Of a stretch of DNA of 64,000 nt, positions 20,461 through 31,708 are shown one piece after another. The DNA is from Patella vulgata. Lineage: Eukaryota; Mollusca; Gastropoda; Patellidae. Location: NCBI RefSeq assembly GCF_932274485.2, contig NC_065886.2:34459501-34523500 (forward strand). The letters run 5' to 3'. Position numbers and translations under genes: made by a program. The notes below the pieces were generated by a model, which was given only the letters and a program-made list of their open reading frames with translations, was not told the DNA's origin and searched no databases. Position 1 is the stretch's first letter. The number at the start of each line of letters is the position of its first letter.

Positions 20461-20877
20461 TTTATGAAGTAATTTTAATGATGCGCACACACAATGTTTG
20501 AAGAGCCTTTAGATTTATCATTGAAATCGTACCATTAATATTGACCACAATACCTCTTCAAGTGGACCAAAGGGCGGACATTATGGACATTGTGGACATG
20601 ACTGTGTATATTGGTGTATATGTTGGAACATCTAGGTTAAGTTTTATTTTACAACTATTTGCTCTACATTTATATTATAATTCTCACCCGTGACGGTAAA
20701 TAATGCCCTACATGTGAAAGCACGATGTTTATCAGCAGTGAGAGAAGAGATTTGACTATACAATACTTGAATTGAATAATTAATCTCAATAAAATATCAG
20801 TCGTGACGTGTTTATTTGATACAAAACCAGTTAGACCTACAGATAGCTTTATTCAATTTAGTCAGTAGGTTAAGTCA

Positions 20878-21165
20878 GGAGACGCGGTGGCCCAGTGAGT
20901 AAGACGTTGGGTCGCCACACCGGAGGTCCCGTGTTCGATCCCTGTGTTGACCGAGAAAGATCATCAGAATTTCCCCGGCGTGGCTCCCCCTTGTCAGTGA
21001 TGCAGAGGACGACGTATCTTCGTTTGGATGGGACGAAAAACCGAGTTCCCGTGTACACATTGGCGTGCACTTAAAAGAATCCTTGACAGTTGGAATTCGA
21101 TATAAGAGTAGGCCGTAGTGCAAAATGTTCTTCATAGCATACTGTAAGACGTATGGCGTATGCAA
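20878..21165 (+). repeat. SINE-A copy with head
   Basis: Head: A-box GGTGGCCCAGTGAGTAAG, B-box GTGTTCGATCC. Then GTTTGGATGGGACGAAAAACC, GTGTACACATTGGCGTGCAC, CTTGACAGTTGGAATTCGAT and AGGCCGTAGTGC. It loses its 3' tail where it meets the next copy. A useful reference for the 5' half. Confidence 0.88.
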
Positions 21166-21166
21166 A

Positions 21167-21415
21167 TGAAATGAAATGAAATGGGGTTTAACGTTCTACT
21201 GTTCTGCTTCGACTGGGCTAATGAAGACGGACATACACCATACAGTGTGCTATGAGGGAAATTTGGCGCTACGGCCTACTCTTCTATCGAATTCCAACTA
21301 CCAAGGGATATTTTACGTGCACGCCAATGTGTACACGGAACCTCGGCTTTTCGCACCATCCGAAAGGCTAGACAGCTAGCGAGCCAGCGTCTTACTCACT
21401 AAGCCATCGTGGCAC
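21167..21415 (-). repeat. SINE-A copy, tail-to-tail with the previous
   Basis: Starts (ATGAA)n ATGGGGTTTAACG, then GGGCTAATGAAGACGGACAT, CTATCGAATTCCAACTACCA, GTGTACACGGAACC, and ends in a shortened head (CTTACTCACTAAGCCATCG). Together with 20878-21165 it forms an inverted pair. Confidence 0.88.
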
Positions 21416-21419
21416 CCAA

Positions 21420-22740
21420 AGCGGGGAAAAATATAGCCCGTGCCGTATTACATTACTATTTGGATGATTAGGTTCTTTACATAATAGATGCTAAAGGCCA
21501 GGCCATATTAAATTACTGTCTACACCGTCGTAATTTTTAAACGGATTTCTACTGAATAATGGTTATTTAAAACGTGCCTATGTGTTTGAAATCATCTTCG
21601 GTTAAATAAAATCCAGTGTACATTCCGACGAATAAAAAGGTTCTCTCTTGAAAAGTCAATGTTTTTGTTTGAATTTTCGATAGAGTTCATCAAAACATTG
21701 CACATGTCACGTGATGAACGAAACCATCGTAAGATGTTGAAGGGGGATTAAGGTTGACAAAGTTTGACAAACACGTCGATCGCGCGATCTTTTCGATTGT
21801 TTAAGTTTGGGCAACAACAATATCAACTGATGACAATAACATTGGAGATTAACTTACAAACAATTGATTATCAGTCTGAATATATCACAGTTTACACGGA
21901 TACTCGTAAATATAATAATGCTTTTCACACCATCATCACCGCATAATTTTAAATTCCCATTTAAATGCCATTCCCATTTACTGTACATGCCTGTGGCTAA
22001 CATTTATAAACAAACACACTTTATTTCATAATTTTAATTGTCTATATTTTATAACGGAGTATATTCCCCATGCTATGTGGTTATGAGTCCATTTTCAAAG
22101 TTTTATGATCACCGCTACTCCATAATTTCCATATTTAATTTACGTTGCGGGTGTAAGTTCATGTCAATAGGGTAATATTTCCGAATAAATTACGCTTTTG
22201 TTTATTCGACAGATACTGAAATCGAAACATTCATGATAAGAAAGCTCAGAATGTCTAAATATCGTTTATCGTCCTTATAAAAATCTATTTTAATAAAAAT
22301 CACCTGTCAAAAGAGACATCGCAGACTGCGTGTATTATCGGGTCTTGCTTGTTAATTATTCAGACCGAGGGAAGAACTGATGAAAGTTTCGCGCCAAATT
22401 TAACAATCTTCAATACATCTGTGTAGTATACAATACTTCTTATGGAATGGGACCTTATACGGTAATAGAATTCAAGCCATTGATTGGCTAAAGCATGATC
22501 ACGATCTACGAATACCACCTATAAAAGTATTTAACAGATATGTGCAGTTTAGTATATAATATACTATGTGCTTGATATTTGAGTTGTGATTTAGTTAGAA
22601 TGGCAGAACACTGATTATGAACAATATAAACTGTTTTATTCTGATTCTCTGGGCTCACCGGTTAAATTTGCATGTCAAAATATGAACGACATCTAAACAT
22701 GTACAATTATTATTTAACCATTAATATGTTTATATTACTT
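21420..22740. other. Intergenic, nothing recognised
   Basis: About 1.3 kb, AT-rich, with several stretches of simple AT composition. No exon, ORF of interest or named repeat found. Confidence 0.5.
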
Positions 22741-22744
22741 ATCC

Positions 22745-23135
22745 TAATCGCGGTGGCTCAGTGAGTAAGCTGTTGGCTACCTAGCAGGGAGGTCTCGGGT
22801 TCGATCCTGGGGTTGGCCGCGAAAGTTCATCGGGATTTTTCGGCGAGGTTTCCAGCGAGGTCAGTGGGACAAAGTATAGTCGTTCGGGTGGGACGCAAAA
22901 ACCGAGGTCCCATGTACATTTTGGCGTGCACATAAAAGAACCCTTGACAGTTGGAATTCCATATACGAGTCGACCGTAGCGCCGCTGTCCGGACAAAATG
23001 TCCCCCATAGCACACTGCATGGCGCCTGTTTGTCTTCATTAGCCCAGTAGACCTACAATATACTTTAATATGTTCTTTTTATAATCGTAACTATTATCGT
23101 GGTTTTACAGTAGGACGTTAAACCCCATTTCATTT
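22745..23135 (+). repeat. SINE-A copy with head, tail split by about 60 bp
   Basis: A-box GGTGGCTCAGTGAGTAAG and B-box GGTTCGATCC are nearly perfect. The body continues to GTCTTCATTAGCCCAGT at about 23049, then about 60 bp of AT-rich DNA intervene before CAGTAGGACGTTAAACCCC and ATTTCATTTC at 23107-23136. Confidence 0.85.
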
Positions 23136-23744
23136 CAGTTGTCGCAGTTTATTTCTCTGCGGGTTTTCAACGTGCAGTTATATTTTTTATGTTTTATCCG
23201 ACTAATAAAACAGACCTAGAGTCAGAGTCACGTCATTTATCGACACCTACTGTGAATCCTAGCGGGTTGTCTTTGTGATAAAAATCTTTCTGAGAAAATT
23301 AAGTTATAATCCCTATTAACCCCCCATGTATATCAATAATTCTTTATATGTTTTTATTTTTTTAACTTTTAAATGCGTGTTTAATAAATAGAAAAAATAA
23401 GTAAATTTGTATATATATCTACTATTTTAATTCATGATAATTGTTGATCTTTTAATATTTTTTTTTTAAAAATGTTTTTATGAATGATTAAAATATAAAA
23501 GATAACCGTTTATTTATATCTCTATCGTTTTCCAACAGGCTATTTTTTGACCAAACACTAAAAATATTTAAAAGGAACCAGTTTTAAACACAGTATTTTT
23601 ACGTATAATTTAACTGGCGTCTAAAAATAACGTTGCTATTTAAAAGTAGCGAAAAAGGAATTGAAATGGGATTTAACTTTCTTCCTTTTTTCCTTTGTAC
23701 TGGTTTTAAGTTTTCCTCAAATGAACACATGCTTGACAGAATGT

Positions 23745-23990
23745 GAAATTAGATGAAACGAAATTGAGTTTAACGTCCTACTGTTCTTCACCGACAGGAC
23801 TAATGAAGACGGACATGCGTTATACAATGTGCTATGGGGGACATTTTGCCCGAACAGCGGCACCACGGCCTACTCTTATATATCGAATTAACATATTATT
23901 TACGCGAACGCCAACGTGTACACTTGACCTCAGCTTCTCAGCCCATCCGAATGTACTATCCTTAACAGGCTCCCCGTCTTGCACCACTTT
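23745..23990 (-). repeat. SINE-A copy
   Basis: Reverse copy: GAGTTTAACGTCCTACTGTT, GACTAATGAAGACGGACATG, GTGCTATGGGGGAC, AACAGCGGCACCACGGCC, GTGTACACTTGACC, to CCCGTCTTGCACCAC. A separate tail relic (GAAATGGGATTTAAC) lies at 23662. Confidence 0.8.
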
Positions 23991-23999
23991 CAGACAGAC

Positions 24000-24215
24000 G
24001 TCCCCTCAACATAATCTAGATCATTTCGGGACTAACATATGGGTCATTTTTATTTCAATAATTCGCTAACGGATAAATAGGGTCTACAACAGTGGGAGAA
24101 AATCCACGAGCTTAATCAGGTTACCCTACTCCTTGTCACGTACAAGCTGGGAATCGAAACCTCGCCACTTGGCTAAATGACAGACCTTATGATCGAGAGA
24201 GCTCTTTTTGACCCC
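24000..24215 (-). repeat. SINE-B copy
   Basis: Reverse copy directly after a SINE-A: ATCATTTCGGGACTAACATA, AATAATTCGCTAACGG, AGTGGGAGAAAATCCACGAG, GGGAATCGAAACC and GACAGACCTTATGATC. The tail is partly lost. Confidence 0.75.
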
Positions 24216-24672
24216 TCCCCCGCCCCTCACCAAAAACCGTCACACACGCTTCACTGAAGGAAATAGCTCTATTTTCTAGCTATCAATTCTTATTTACCGT
24301 AAACACTACCCATTCAAAGAAAGCAATAATACTCCGCCGAAATAAACTTTATATAGATCACGCATTTCACTAGAAAAACACATATGACCAAGCCCATACT
24401 TTAGATCCTATTACATTAAATAATGTGCATTTGGCAATTTTTTAACACAAAAATGATCTATTGTATTGGGTGCAATGTGTTTTATTATTTTGATGTTTAC
24501 GATCATAAAGCAGGATAGGAAAAACCTAGGGCGGTGTGACATTTCGACAGCAATACCTTTTATAATTTACAAATGTTTTTTTTTATATTCACTCGAAGGA
24601 GATATAATAACATATGATATTGATATAGTGTGTCTCTGTACATTGTATACATTTTATTATTATTTAAATCTA

Positions 24673-25000
24673 TGGCCGAGGGTCACGGTGGCTAAGTGGG
24701 TAAGACGCTGGCTCGCTAGTCTGGAGGTCGGGTGTTCGATCCCTGCATTGGCCGAGAAAGTTCGTCCAGATTTTCCGGCGTGGTTCCCCCTTCTTTGTCA
24801 TTGATGCGGGACGGAGGGCCTGACAGCTGTCTAGTCGTTCGGATGGCACGAATACCGAGGTCCCGTGTACCCATTGGCGTGTACGTAAAAGATCCCTTGA
24901 CAGTTGGAATTCGATATAAGAATAGGCCGCAGTGCCGCTGTCCTGGCAGAATTTCCCTCATGGCACACTGTATGGCGTATGCCCGTCTTCATTTTCTGCC
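24673..25000 (+). repeat. SINE-A copy with head
   Basis: A-box GGTGGCTAAGTGGGTAAG, B-box GTGTTCGATCCC, then GTCGTTCGGATGGCACGAAT, GTGTACCCATTGGCGTGTAC, CTTGACAGTTGGAATTCGAT and ATGGCGTATGCCCGTCTTC. The tail is replaced at about 24995 by a MITE C fragment. Confidence 0.88.
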
Positions 25001-25250
25001 TATGGCAGACCTTTCTTTAGGCCTTAGATGTTATCTAAATTATTAATTAGACATTAATTAACTTACCAAGACCATAATCAACTATCGATGTCATCGGATG
25101 CCTGCGATATTTAGTGGATTTAAATACGTTTTGTGGTGGATGAAATAATCGTAAAAATGGATAATCGAGACTGATTATCTAGGTTCAGAGTGAAGAAATT
25201 TGACTGAAATTTTCAGCATATTGTTATTTCCTTATGTATTATAGTGAGAA
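24995..25250. repeat. MITE family C, partial copy
   Basis: GGCAGACCTTTCTTTAGGCC, ATCTAAATTATTAATTAGAC, AGACCATAATCAACT and GCCTGCGATATTTAGTGGAT match family C in reverse orientation; the outer terminus is lost. Confidence 0.65.
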
Positions 25251-25819
25251 CTGTCAGCTCTTTATCTATTCTTACCTAATGCCTCCTTAGGGTTAAATGA
25301 ACAATTGACCAATGGCCGAAGACTTTGAACTGTTTGAGTTTATTACGTAATTAACACGTGTTCTTGCAATATCTATATCATTTTGTGTATTTAAACATCT
25401 GTTTCCTATGAGCATTTATCAAATATTATTATATAATTATCTTAATCCTAAGCTTGTATATAATTATGTTCTATATTATATATTGTAACTTACGTCTGGT
25501 GACCGGCTAGACCTAGCTAGACCTGTTATTGCGACCGTTGGCCAGTCTTGAACACTCATTTATTATAAATACAATTTACCAGAGTTATCGTCGTCGATAC
25601 GATAGTGTAGGAATTACCCCCCCCCCCCCCCTCACGACGTCAGTATTATGTAAAGTTTGTTTTGTAATATATTATAGATATATTATATGGTATTATGTAA
25701 AGCTTTTGGCTAGGGGTTTGTTTGTATTATATATCCCATTTTATTTATTTATCTATTCCTTCTTATATGTGATTGAATTATTGTATATATTAGGCAGTTG
25801 GTTGACAAGATAAGCACCC

Positions 25820-26620
25820 TTGTTGTATAGTGTTCAAGAGTGTTGCAAGAAGATAAAGGGGTATTATATTAAGCATATTTTATATGAATATGGATTTGGT
25901 TACGTTTGGCAAGAGCAGGATGTTTTTGATGTAAATGGGTTTTTATCATCATTTAAGCAAAGGCTAATTGATTGCTCACGTCAACAATTATCATGTGATA
26001 TTAAAGAGACGTCCAGACTACAAAATTATAGCTTGATTAAACACAATGTTAACTATGAACCTTATTTATCCAAGGCATCTGTGACTAAATTTCGACAATC
26101 CTTAACTCGTTTTCGATGTTCAAACCATGATTTGGCTGTAGAGACAGGACGCTGGAAGAATGTACCAAAAATTGAAAGAGTCTGTAAATACTGTGATGAA
26201 ATGCATGATTTAAAACAAACAGAGGATGAAATACATGTTATTGTTTATTGTAAATTGTATGATAATCTAAGAACCAAATTACTTCCAGAAATAGAGAACG
26301 AGAGACAACATAAAACAAATAGGGATATTTTTATTAGGGTCATGTCTGACGAAAATAATTATCGAAATTTAGCTATGTTTATTTATCAGTCATATGTTAT
26401 CCGAAAACAAATTGATAATTGTAAATAGTTATGCTTATTTTGATTTATTATTATATTATATCAACAAATTATGTATACATATTGTCTTTATTACCATTAT
26501 TATTTATTACTGTTATTTATCTCACATTTACTCACCGCACTTCTTATATGTTGTAAAAATTTATGTACTATGGGCTGGAGGCCTTAAATACTGTGAATAA
26601 ATAATTAAAAAAAAAAAAAA
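25820..26620 (+). mobile_element. 5'-truncated LINE, 3' end with poly(A)
   Basis: A 202-codon frame (25820-26428) is the C-terminal end of a non-LTR retrotransposon reverse transcriptase. Its RFRCSNHDLAVETGRW segment, followed by RVCKYC and DEIHVIVYCKLYD, is the zinc-knuckle-like region (zf-RVT) that ends many LINE ORF2 proteins. The reverse transcriptase core and endonuclease are absent, as expected for 5' truncation. A short 3' UTR ends in AATAATT and about 16 A at 26606-26621. The frame is unbroken over this part, so the insertion is not very old, or this is a recent fragment. The family (clade) is not determined. Confidence 0.78.
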
Positions 26621-26631
26621 AATATATTGCA

Positions 26632-26755
26632 GAGAGAGAGAGAGAGAGGCAGAGAGAGAGAGAGAGAGAGGGGGGGGGTTAAACCCTAGGAGGTTGGGCA
26701 AGCGGGGAGTCGAAACCACGCCACCTGACTCAATGACTCAAAATCCAAACATTAC
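26632..26755 (-). repeat. SINE-B, internally deleted
   Basis: (GA)n at 26632-26670, GGGGTTAAACCC, then a jump to GAGGTTGGGCAAGCGGGG, GTCGAAACCACGCCACCTGA and CTCAATGAC. It sits just after the LINE poly(A). Confidence 0.7.
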
Positions 26756-27189
26756 GTCATCCCTAATCATCGTTTGGGGAATTGTTAATACCTTGCAGAC
26801 TACAGTGTTGTAATTCGTTCTGAGCTGATGACTTGAACATTCCGCGACACTCGGCACCCAACATAAATGATATAAACAAACAAGTGCCATCTTTAAATAT
26901 TGAATGCAAATTCTTTATGGGTATTTCAGTGATCAGCACGCGCACATACGTGTTTTGAGTAAATGTTTTGCAACGAGGAGAAGCAGTAGGAACAAGTACA
27001 ATTTAACCTTAGTTCACAAACATAATAAAACAATAAAATATATAACTCGTCACCTGTCATCCCATTATCTATATACACCACTCAGGTAAGTATATATATA
27101 CCTGTAGAAAACCTATATATAACATCAAGTATGTATGTTATACTGTTATCTTCACATATCTATATTTTACTTTTTGGCGCAAATTCTTG

Positions 27190-27268
27190 AAAGGTACGTC
27201 GTACACGAGTCTGTCTTCATAGGCCCAGTCGGTATAGAATAGTTGGACGTTAAACTCCATTTCATTTC
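27190..27268 (+). repeat. SINE-A tail fragment
   Basis: GTCTGTCTTCATAGGCCCAG, TCGGTATAGAATAGTTGGAC and GTTAAACTCCATTTCATTTC: the last about 75 bp of a forward copy. Confidence 0.7.
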
Positions 27269-27309
27269 ATTTTATTAAAGATTAAAAGAATTTCTGTCGT
27301 GCTCGTTAA

Positions 27310-27620
27310 TTCCTTGGGTCATGGGCTCAACGTCCGCATCTATCAAGGGGGGTGGGTCGTACTCGTGACTATGTAATCGTTGTTTTCATGTCTGCAAACA
27401 GTTATGTTAGTTTCCCACTTTCGTAGGATGTGTCACGACGGGAATTTTTCCTGGGTAGCGACGTGTCCGTCTACTCTTTGTCAAATTCGAATTGTGAAGT
27501 GTTCGTTGAAACCCAGGTCTCCAAGTGTTCGCCCTATCACAGGCATTGTCAGAATATAGTTTCTGCACCAAGGGAAAGCGACTCTAGAAAAACCTGCGGA
27601 AAATTCTCGGTCAATTAAAT
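27310..27620 (-). repeat. SINE-A, strongly diverged
   Basis: A reverse copy recognised by order rather than identity: GGGCTCAACGTCCGC, ATGTGTCACGACGGGAATTT, GTGTCCGTCTACTCTTTGTC, AAATTCGAATTGTGAAGTG and GCCCTATCACAGGC. Confidence 0.4.
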
Positions 27621-28139
27621 GAGGTGAAAACAGTACTTTGGACGTTTCATGAAAGTGGCATCAGATGGTCTAGAAAGAAGACTGTGGCGGATATTCTATA
27701 TATATATGTACGGCACCCATACGTACCGGTTTACCTGATGGATTTCATATGGCTGGTATGAGATATCACCCAGAGGTTACCGGTCACACTTCTAAAATCC
27801 ACGCCCAAACTATCACACAAAAGTAGTAACGGAGTTGTTACCTTAAACACGCCATTTCATATCTAACGTATATTTCATGAACTCAGAAAATTAAAATATA
27901 TCTGTAAGCACAGACACGAGCTAGAAGAGATTTCAATAGCTAAGTATGTTTATGGGTATCTTAGATATTTACAAGTAAGGCAACCCGGATTCACTAAAAT
28001 TTATATACGTAAATATTTTTCAGAGCGCAATACCGTCACCGGATGAAGGATTGGACGTTCGTACCATTCACTCAAATACCACAAAATCATATTTGATTTG
28101 AAACTATAAATGAATAAATTTCGATTGCGGTTTCATTTA

Positions 28140-28820
28140 AGCTACGTCTACACTAGCAGCATTCACCGTCTACACTAGCCTTTTAAATCCCGGTTTTTTC
28201 CTAAAAGCCGGCTTTTTCAATTTCTCAATCGTAAAAGCCGGCTTTTTAAAATTATTGAGGGATTTTTCAAAATCAAAAAGCCGGCTTTTTCAAAAAACCG
28301 GCAATTTTATGTGTGTAGACGGTAAATCCGGGATTTATCAAGTACCCGGATGTCATTCGTCCCGAGCTTCCGTACATTCATAACATTGGCATTGCCTCCG
28401 GTTCTAAGAAATTGCGGTAAATCTCAAATCCATCTATAGCCTAGCCTATTTAATTTCAACATGCCTAACCTAAAATGGGTTAACGAGGAGTGCTTATTGC
28501 TAATTGAGATTTGGGGGCGGGGGAACATTCAAGCTTTGTTTGATGGAACTGTCAAAGACAATAAAATTTACAGGGTTATATGCGCTGAATTAGCCGAAGC
28601 TGGCTTCTCTAGTAATCATTATTATTATATTATTATCTCTGCAAAATTGACTGAAGCCGATGGCGTAATAAATAAACCGGAAGTTCCACAAATAAAGAAG
28701 GTCGGTGTTCATCGTCTTTTTCCGTTTAGTCAGTGTAGACGCTACACTTGAAAAAGCCGGGTTTTGAAAAAACCGGGTTTTTAAAAAGCCGGCTTTTTCA
28801 AGCCTAGTGTAGACGAAGCT
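28140..28820. mobile_element. TIR element encoding a Myb/SANT-like protein
   Basis: AGCTACGTCTACACTAG at 28140-28156 is matched inverted by 28804-28820 with one mismatch. Both subterminal regions carry copies of the palindrome AAAAGCCGGCTTTT (about 28203, 28230, 28278, 28782), plus half sites AAACCGGG/CCCGGTTT. The only ORF encodes a DNA-binding domain. The superfamily is uncertain; PIF/Harbinger elements are known to carry a Myb-like gene beside the transposase, which is absent here. No clear target duplication. Confidence 0.75.
28461..28751 (+). CDS. Myb/SANT- or MADF-like DNA-binding protein inside TIR element
   Basis: 96 codons from the ATG at 28461 (MPNLKWVNEECLLLIEIW). The pattern W-x-N/E-E-x-x-L-L-I-x-I-W, then KDNKIYRVICAELAEAGF, fits helices 1 and 2 of a trihelix Myb/SANT or MADF domain. 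The third helix is not evident; an ATT-rich stretch (28618-28640) interrupts there and may be an intron, an insertion or decay. The last codons run into the right subterminal repeat. It probably binds the element's own palindromic repeats, which is an inference. No recognised transposase or nuclease residues. Confidence 0.55.
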   Translation: MPNLKWVNEECLLLIEIWGRGNIQALFDGTVKDNKIYRVICAELAEAGFSSNHYYYIIISAKLTEADGVINKPEVPQIKKVGVHRLFPFSQCRRYT

Positions 28821-29049
28821 ATAGCTTCATCAATAGTTTCTTTTTTAAAATCGAGAAATGGGAGACTGTATAATAAACTTTCTAAATATAAATAACAATG
28901 CAGTCTTTGAGTGGCCTTGAGAAGCATAAGGTATCGCTTGTCGTAACACGTATTACATGAATCGAGTTGCTGTATATATATAAATGCTTTTTATAAAAAC
29001 GGACTATACGGGCTTTACAGATGCTTTAATTACAACCAAAAACTTTACA

Positions 29050-29290
29050 CAGTTCAACATCATCAATGCTGCAACAGGAGACCGCATAAATGTTTGTAAT
29101 GTTATTAAAAATGTCTCATAAAAACCTACACCAGAAATGTTTGCCAAAAGAACATTACATTATTTACATATAAACAATTCAACATCACCAATGTTTATAA
29201 ATCCCGAAACGGGAGACCACACATACTTTTGTAATGTTATTGTTATTAAAATATGTTCCATAAAAACTGACACCAGAAATGTACAAAAAA
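29050..29290. repeat. Two-copy tandem duplication, period about 125 bp
   Basis: TTCAACATCATCAATGCTGC, GGAGACCGCATAAATGTTTG, ATTAAAAATGTCTCATAAAA and CACCAGAAATGT recur as TTCAACATCACCAATG, GGAGACCACACATACTTTTG and TCCATAAAAACTGACACCAG. The surrounding 28830-30000 holds nothing else I can name. Confidence 0.65.
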
Positions 29291-30002
29291 CATGATATAA
29301 ATGCCATAAAGCAATGTCGAACGCACGGTTCATGAATAACTCACAGATAATCGCAATGCATTACACACGCCTCAAAGGTAATAGATTGTGAAAGAAGAGT
29401 TATAATATAATTTGGCATCTTACCTGAGAATCCACGTAGTAGTTAGTAGCGTATATTAAATAATAGGTTCGTCAGACTATGTGTGTACCTCGTGTATGGT
29501 GCAGCTAATCGTGTATAAACTTGCTACTTCCGAATATATACAATAAACTGAGCGTCTCGTGTATGCGCCGAGATGTATATATATCAATCCTATTTTTGTA
29601 CCTGCGCAAGGCATGTACAGGTGAGAATATATACAATTTAACATCAGGATCTTATATCAAGATTCAACATCACATCAAACACCTTATTGTCTTGTCATCG
29701 TTTAAATTTTTATACCACACCTAGCGATTCACCACACTTATTTTGATTTTTTTATGTTATATCATCCAGAATTTTAATCTACTGTAGGCTACGTCTTTTG
29801 ATCGTATATATTTTTAATCCGTTTTTTTTTATTTTTATTACTATTTCGTATTATGTTATACCAATTAAAGATTTAACTTTCCCTTTTCTTGTTTTTGTTC
29901 ACGACTATATATATAATGTGTCTTGTTTGATCGTAACATAGTTTTTTTTTCAGAATTACAAAAAATCAAAGAATTCAAAAATCAAAGTATTTGAGTTTAT
30001 GA

Positions 30003-30545
30003 AATGAATAAAGGTTTACGGTTACATTTCTCAAGCAACTGGGCTAATGAATACACCATGTGTAGGAGAGACATTTTGTCAGGACAGCGGTGCTTCCACG
30101 ATCTTGTCGTCGAATTCCAATTTTCAACGTTTGTTTCATGTGCACGCCATTTGAACGACTAGACGGCGTTTCTTGCCAGTCACTCCGTCCTCTACCACTG
30201 GCAAAGGGGAAACCACACTGGTGAATCTAAACGAACTTTCTCGACCACAGCCCCGAGTTCACAAAGCATTCTAAGACTTAGGTTAAGAATTAACTCAAAA
30301 TTGTTCGCCTTATTTTAACTAAACTATAGCCCTTTATAAAACTGTTGTTGTTTTAATGTATCAAATACATCAATAAGAAACTATGTGCAAAGTTTTGTCT
30401 TTCTGGATAAAATATATATCTCATAAACAGTGATTGAAAATTGAGTAAATTCTTAACTTAAGTCTGAGAATGCTTTGTGAACACGGTGCCGTCCTCGGGT
30501 TTAGTTAGCCAACGTCTGGCTTCCCGAGCTACCACGGGCCCCGTA
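30003..30545 (-). repeat. SINE-A copy split by a MITE
   Basis: Tail and body (AAAGGTTTACGGTTACATTT, GGGCTAATGAATACACCATG, GAATTCCAATTTTCAACG, TGCCAGTCACTCCGTCC) lie at 30003-30250 and the head (CGGGTTTAGTTAGCCAACGT, CTGGCTTCCCGAGCTACCAC) at 30497-30540. The 30253-30486 MITE lies between. Confidence 0.65.
30253..30486. mobile_element. 234-bp MITE with long TIRs
   Basis: GTTCACAAAGCATTCTAAGA through AGTTAAGAATT-type sequence at 30257-30291 is matched inverted at 30448-30482 (35 bp, two mismatches). The interior is AT-rich with no ORF. The insertion is younger than the SINE-A that it interrupts. Confidence 0.8.
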
Positions 30546-30643
30546 CACTTACCTCAATGGGGAATTTATTCCAATTAACTCTTTTTAACACGGTATTAAA
30601 CAATGAAAACATCTGATTTTGGATTGCTGAACTTCTGCTGAAC

Positions 30644-30760
30644 TATTACTCGGATATCAATGACATATTAGCTCTCTAAGTATAACTATGATAGGATTTA
30701 CTACGATATCAATGAAATGATATTAGCTCTCTTAGTAGAACTATGATAGGATTCAAGTCC
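30644..30760. repeat. Tandem duplication, period about 56 bp
   Basis: GATATCAATGACATATTAGC, TCTCTAAG and AACTATGATAGGATTTAC recur as GATATCAATGAAATGATATT, AGCTCTCTTAG and AACTATGATAGGATTCAAG. Confidence 0.7.
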
Positions 30761-31317
30761 TTATCTTTCCTAGTAGACACGTGCTATAAACACCCTATGC
30801 AGCCTAATCCAAAACATGTGTCGGTCATATCACATTTCAGATACACCATGACTCTCCGGTTTCATTACCGGTAATTCTGAAGTAAAAGCAAATTAATCTT
30901 ACCCAGAACGTCTTGTAGTAGATAGTAGTCGTTTGGTTACTGGACACAGGAATACACAGGTTTAACAGTAAGAAGGAATGTTTATATGTTATTGTAGTGA
31001 TTAGGTTGATATCACGCTCAATATATCTATGTTTATATAACAATCTCGACAGAATATATATGAATTTGCACATTTACAGTGGGTGTTTTAAATTCTATGC
31101 CAATCAGATTGCATGACTAGGCTATATAACATCAACTGTAGAGATAATGTTTTTGAAATAGATGTCATTTATGACTAGACTATACTATCAAACATCACAC
31201 TAATGAACAAAACAAATTGCGAGCTAGATAAGGATTGAATATTATGTAAAATATGTAATGTTTGTCCGCTTGAAAGCCAAACAACAGATCTGTTGTTTTT
31301 TTAGTTGTTTATGAAGT

Positions 31318-31665
31318 GAAATGAAATGGAATGGGGTTTAACGCTCTACTGTTCTGCTCTGACTGTATACGCCATACAGTGTTCAATATGAGGGAAATTT
31401 TTCCCGGACATTGGCACTACTCTTATATCGAATTCCGACCCAAAGGGATCTTTTACGTGCACGCTAATGTGTACAAGGAACCCCAGTTTTTCGTCCCATC
31501 CGAACGACTAGACAGCTATCCTTGTCAGGCCCTCCTTCCTGCACCACTGCCAGGGGGAAATAATGCTGGAAAAATATCGATGAACTTTTTCGGCCAACAC
31601 CGGACTGATCCCGGGACCTCCAGGCTAGCGAACCAGCGCCTTCTCACTAGCTACCGTGCCTTCTA
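31318..31665 (-). repeat. SINE-A, nearly full length
   Basis: Reverse copy with tail GAAATGGAATGGGGTTTAAC, a small deletion in the GGGCTAATGAAGACGG block, then CTTATATCGAATTCC, TTTTACGTGCACGCTAATG, CCTTGTCAGGCCCTCC, TCGGCCAACACCGGACTGAT (B-box complement) and head GCGCCTTCTCACTAGCTACC. Confidence 0.88.
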
Positions 31666-31708
31666 GTTGTTTATGTGTAAATGGAGAAGGGAATAACAAT
31701 TCTGTTTG

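Noticed and set aside
20878-24740. tRNA genes at the A-box/B-box sequences
   Set aside because: The boxes belong to SINE heads; no cloverleaf with paired acceptor stem and anticodon arm could be closed.
26904-27089. Plus-strand exon ending at a CAG|GTAAGT donor
   Set aside because: A good donor alone; no acceptor or protein similarity supports an exon.
29440-31100. LTR or retrovirus-like element
   Set aside because: No paired long terminal repeats, primer-binding site or gag/pol-like frames seen here or elsewhere in the window.
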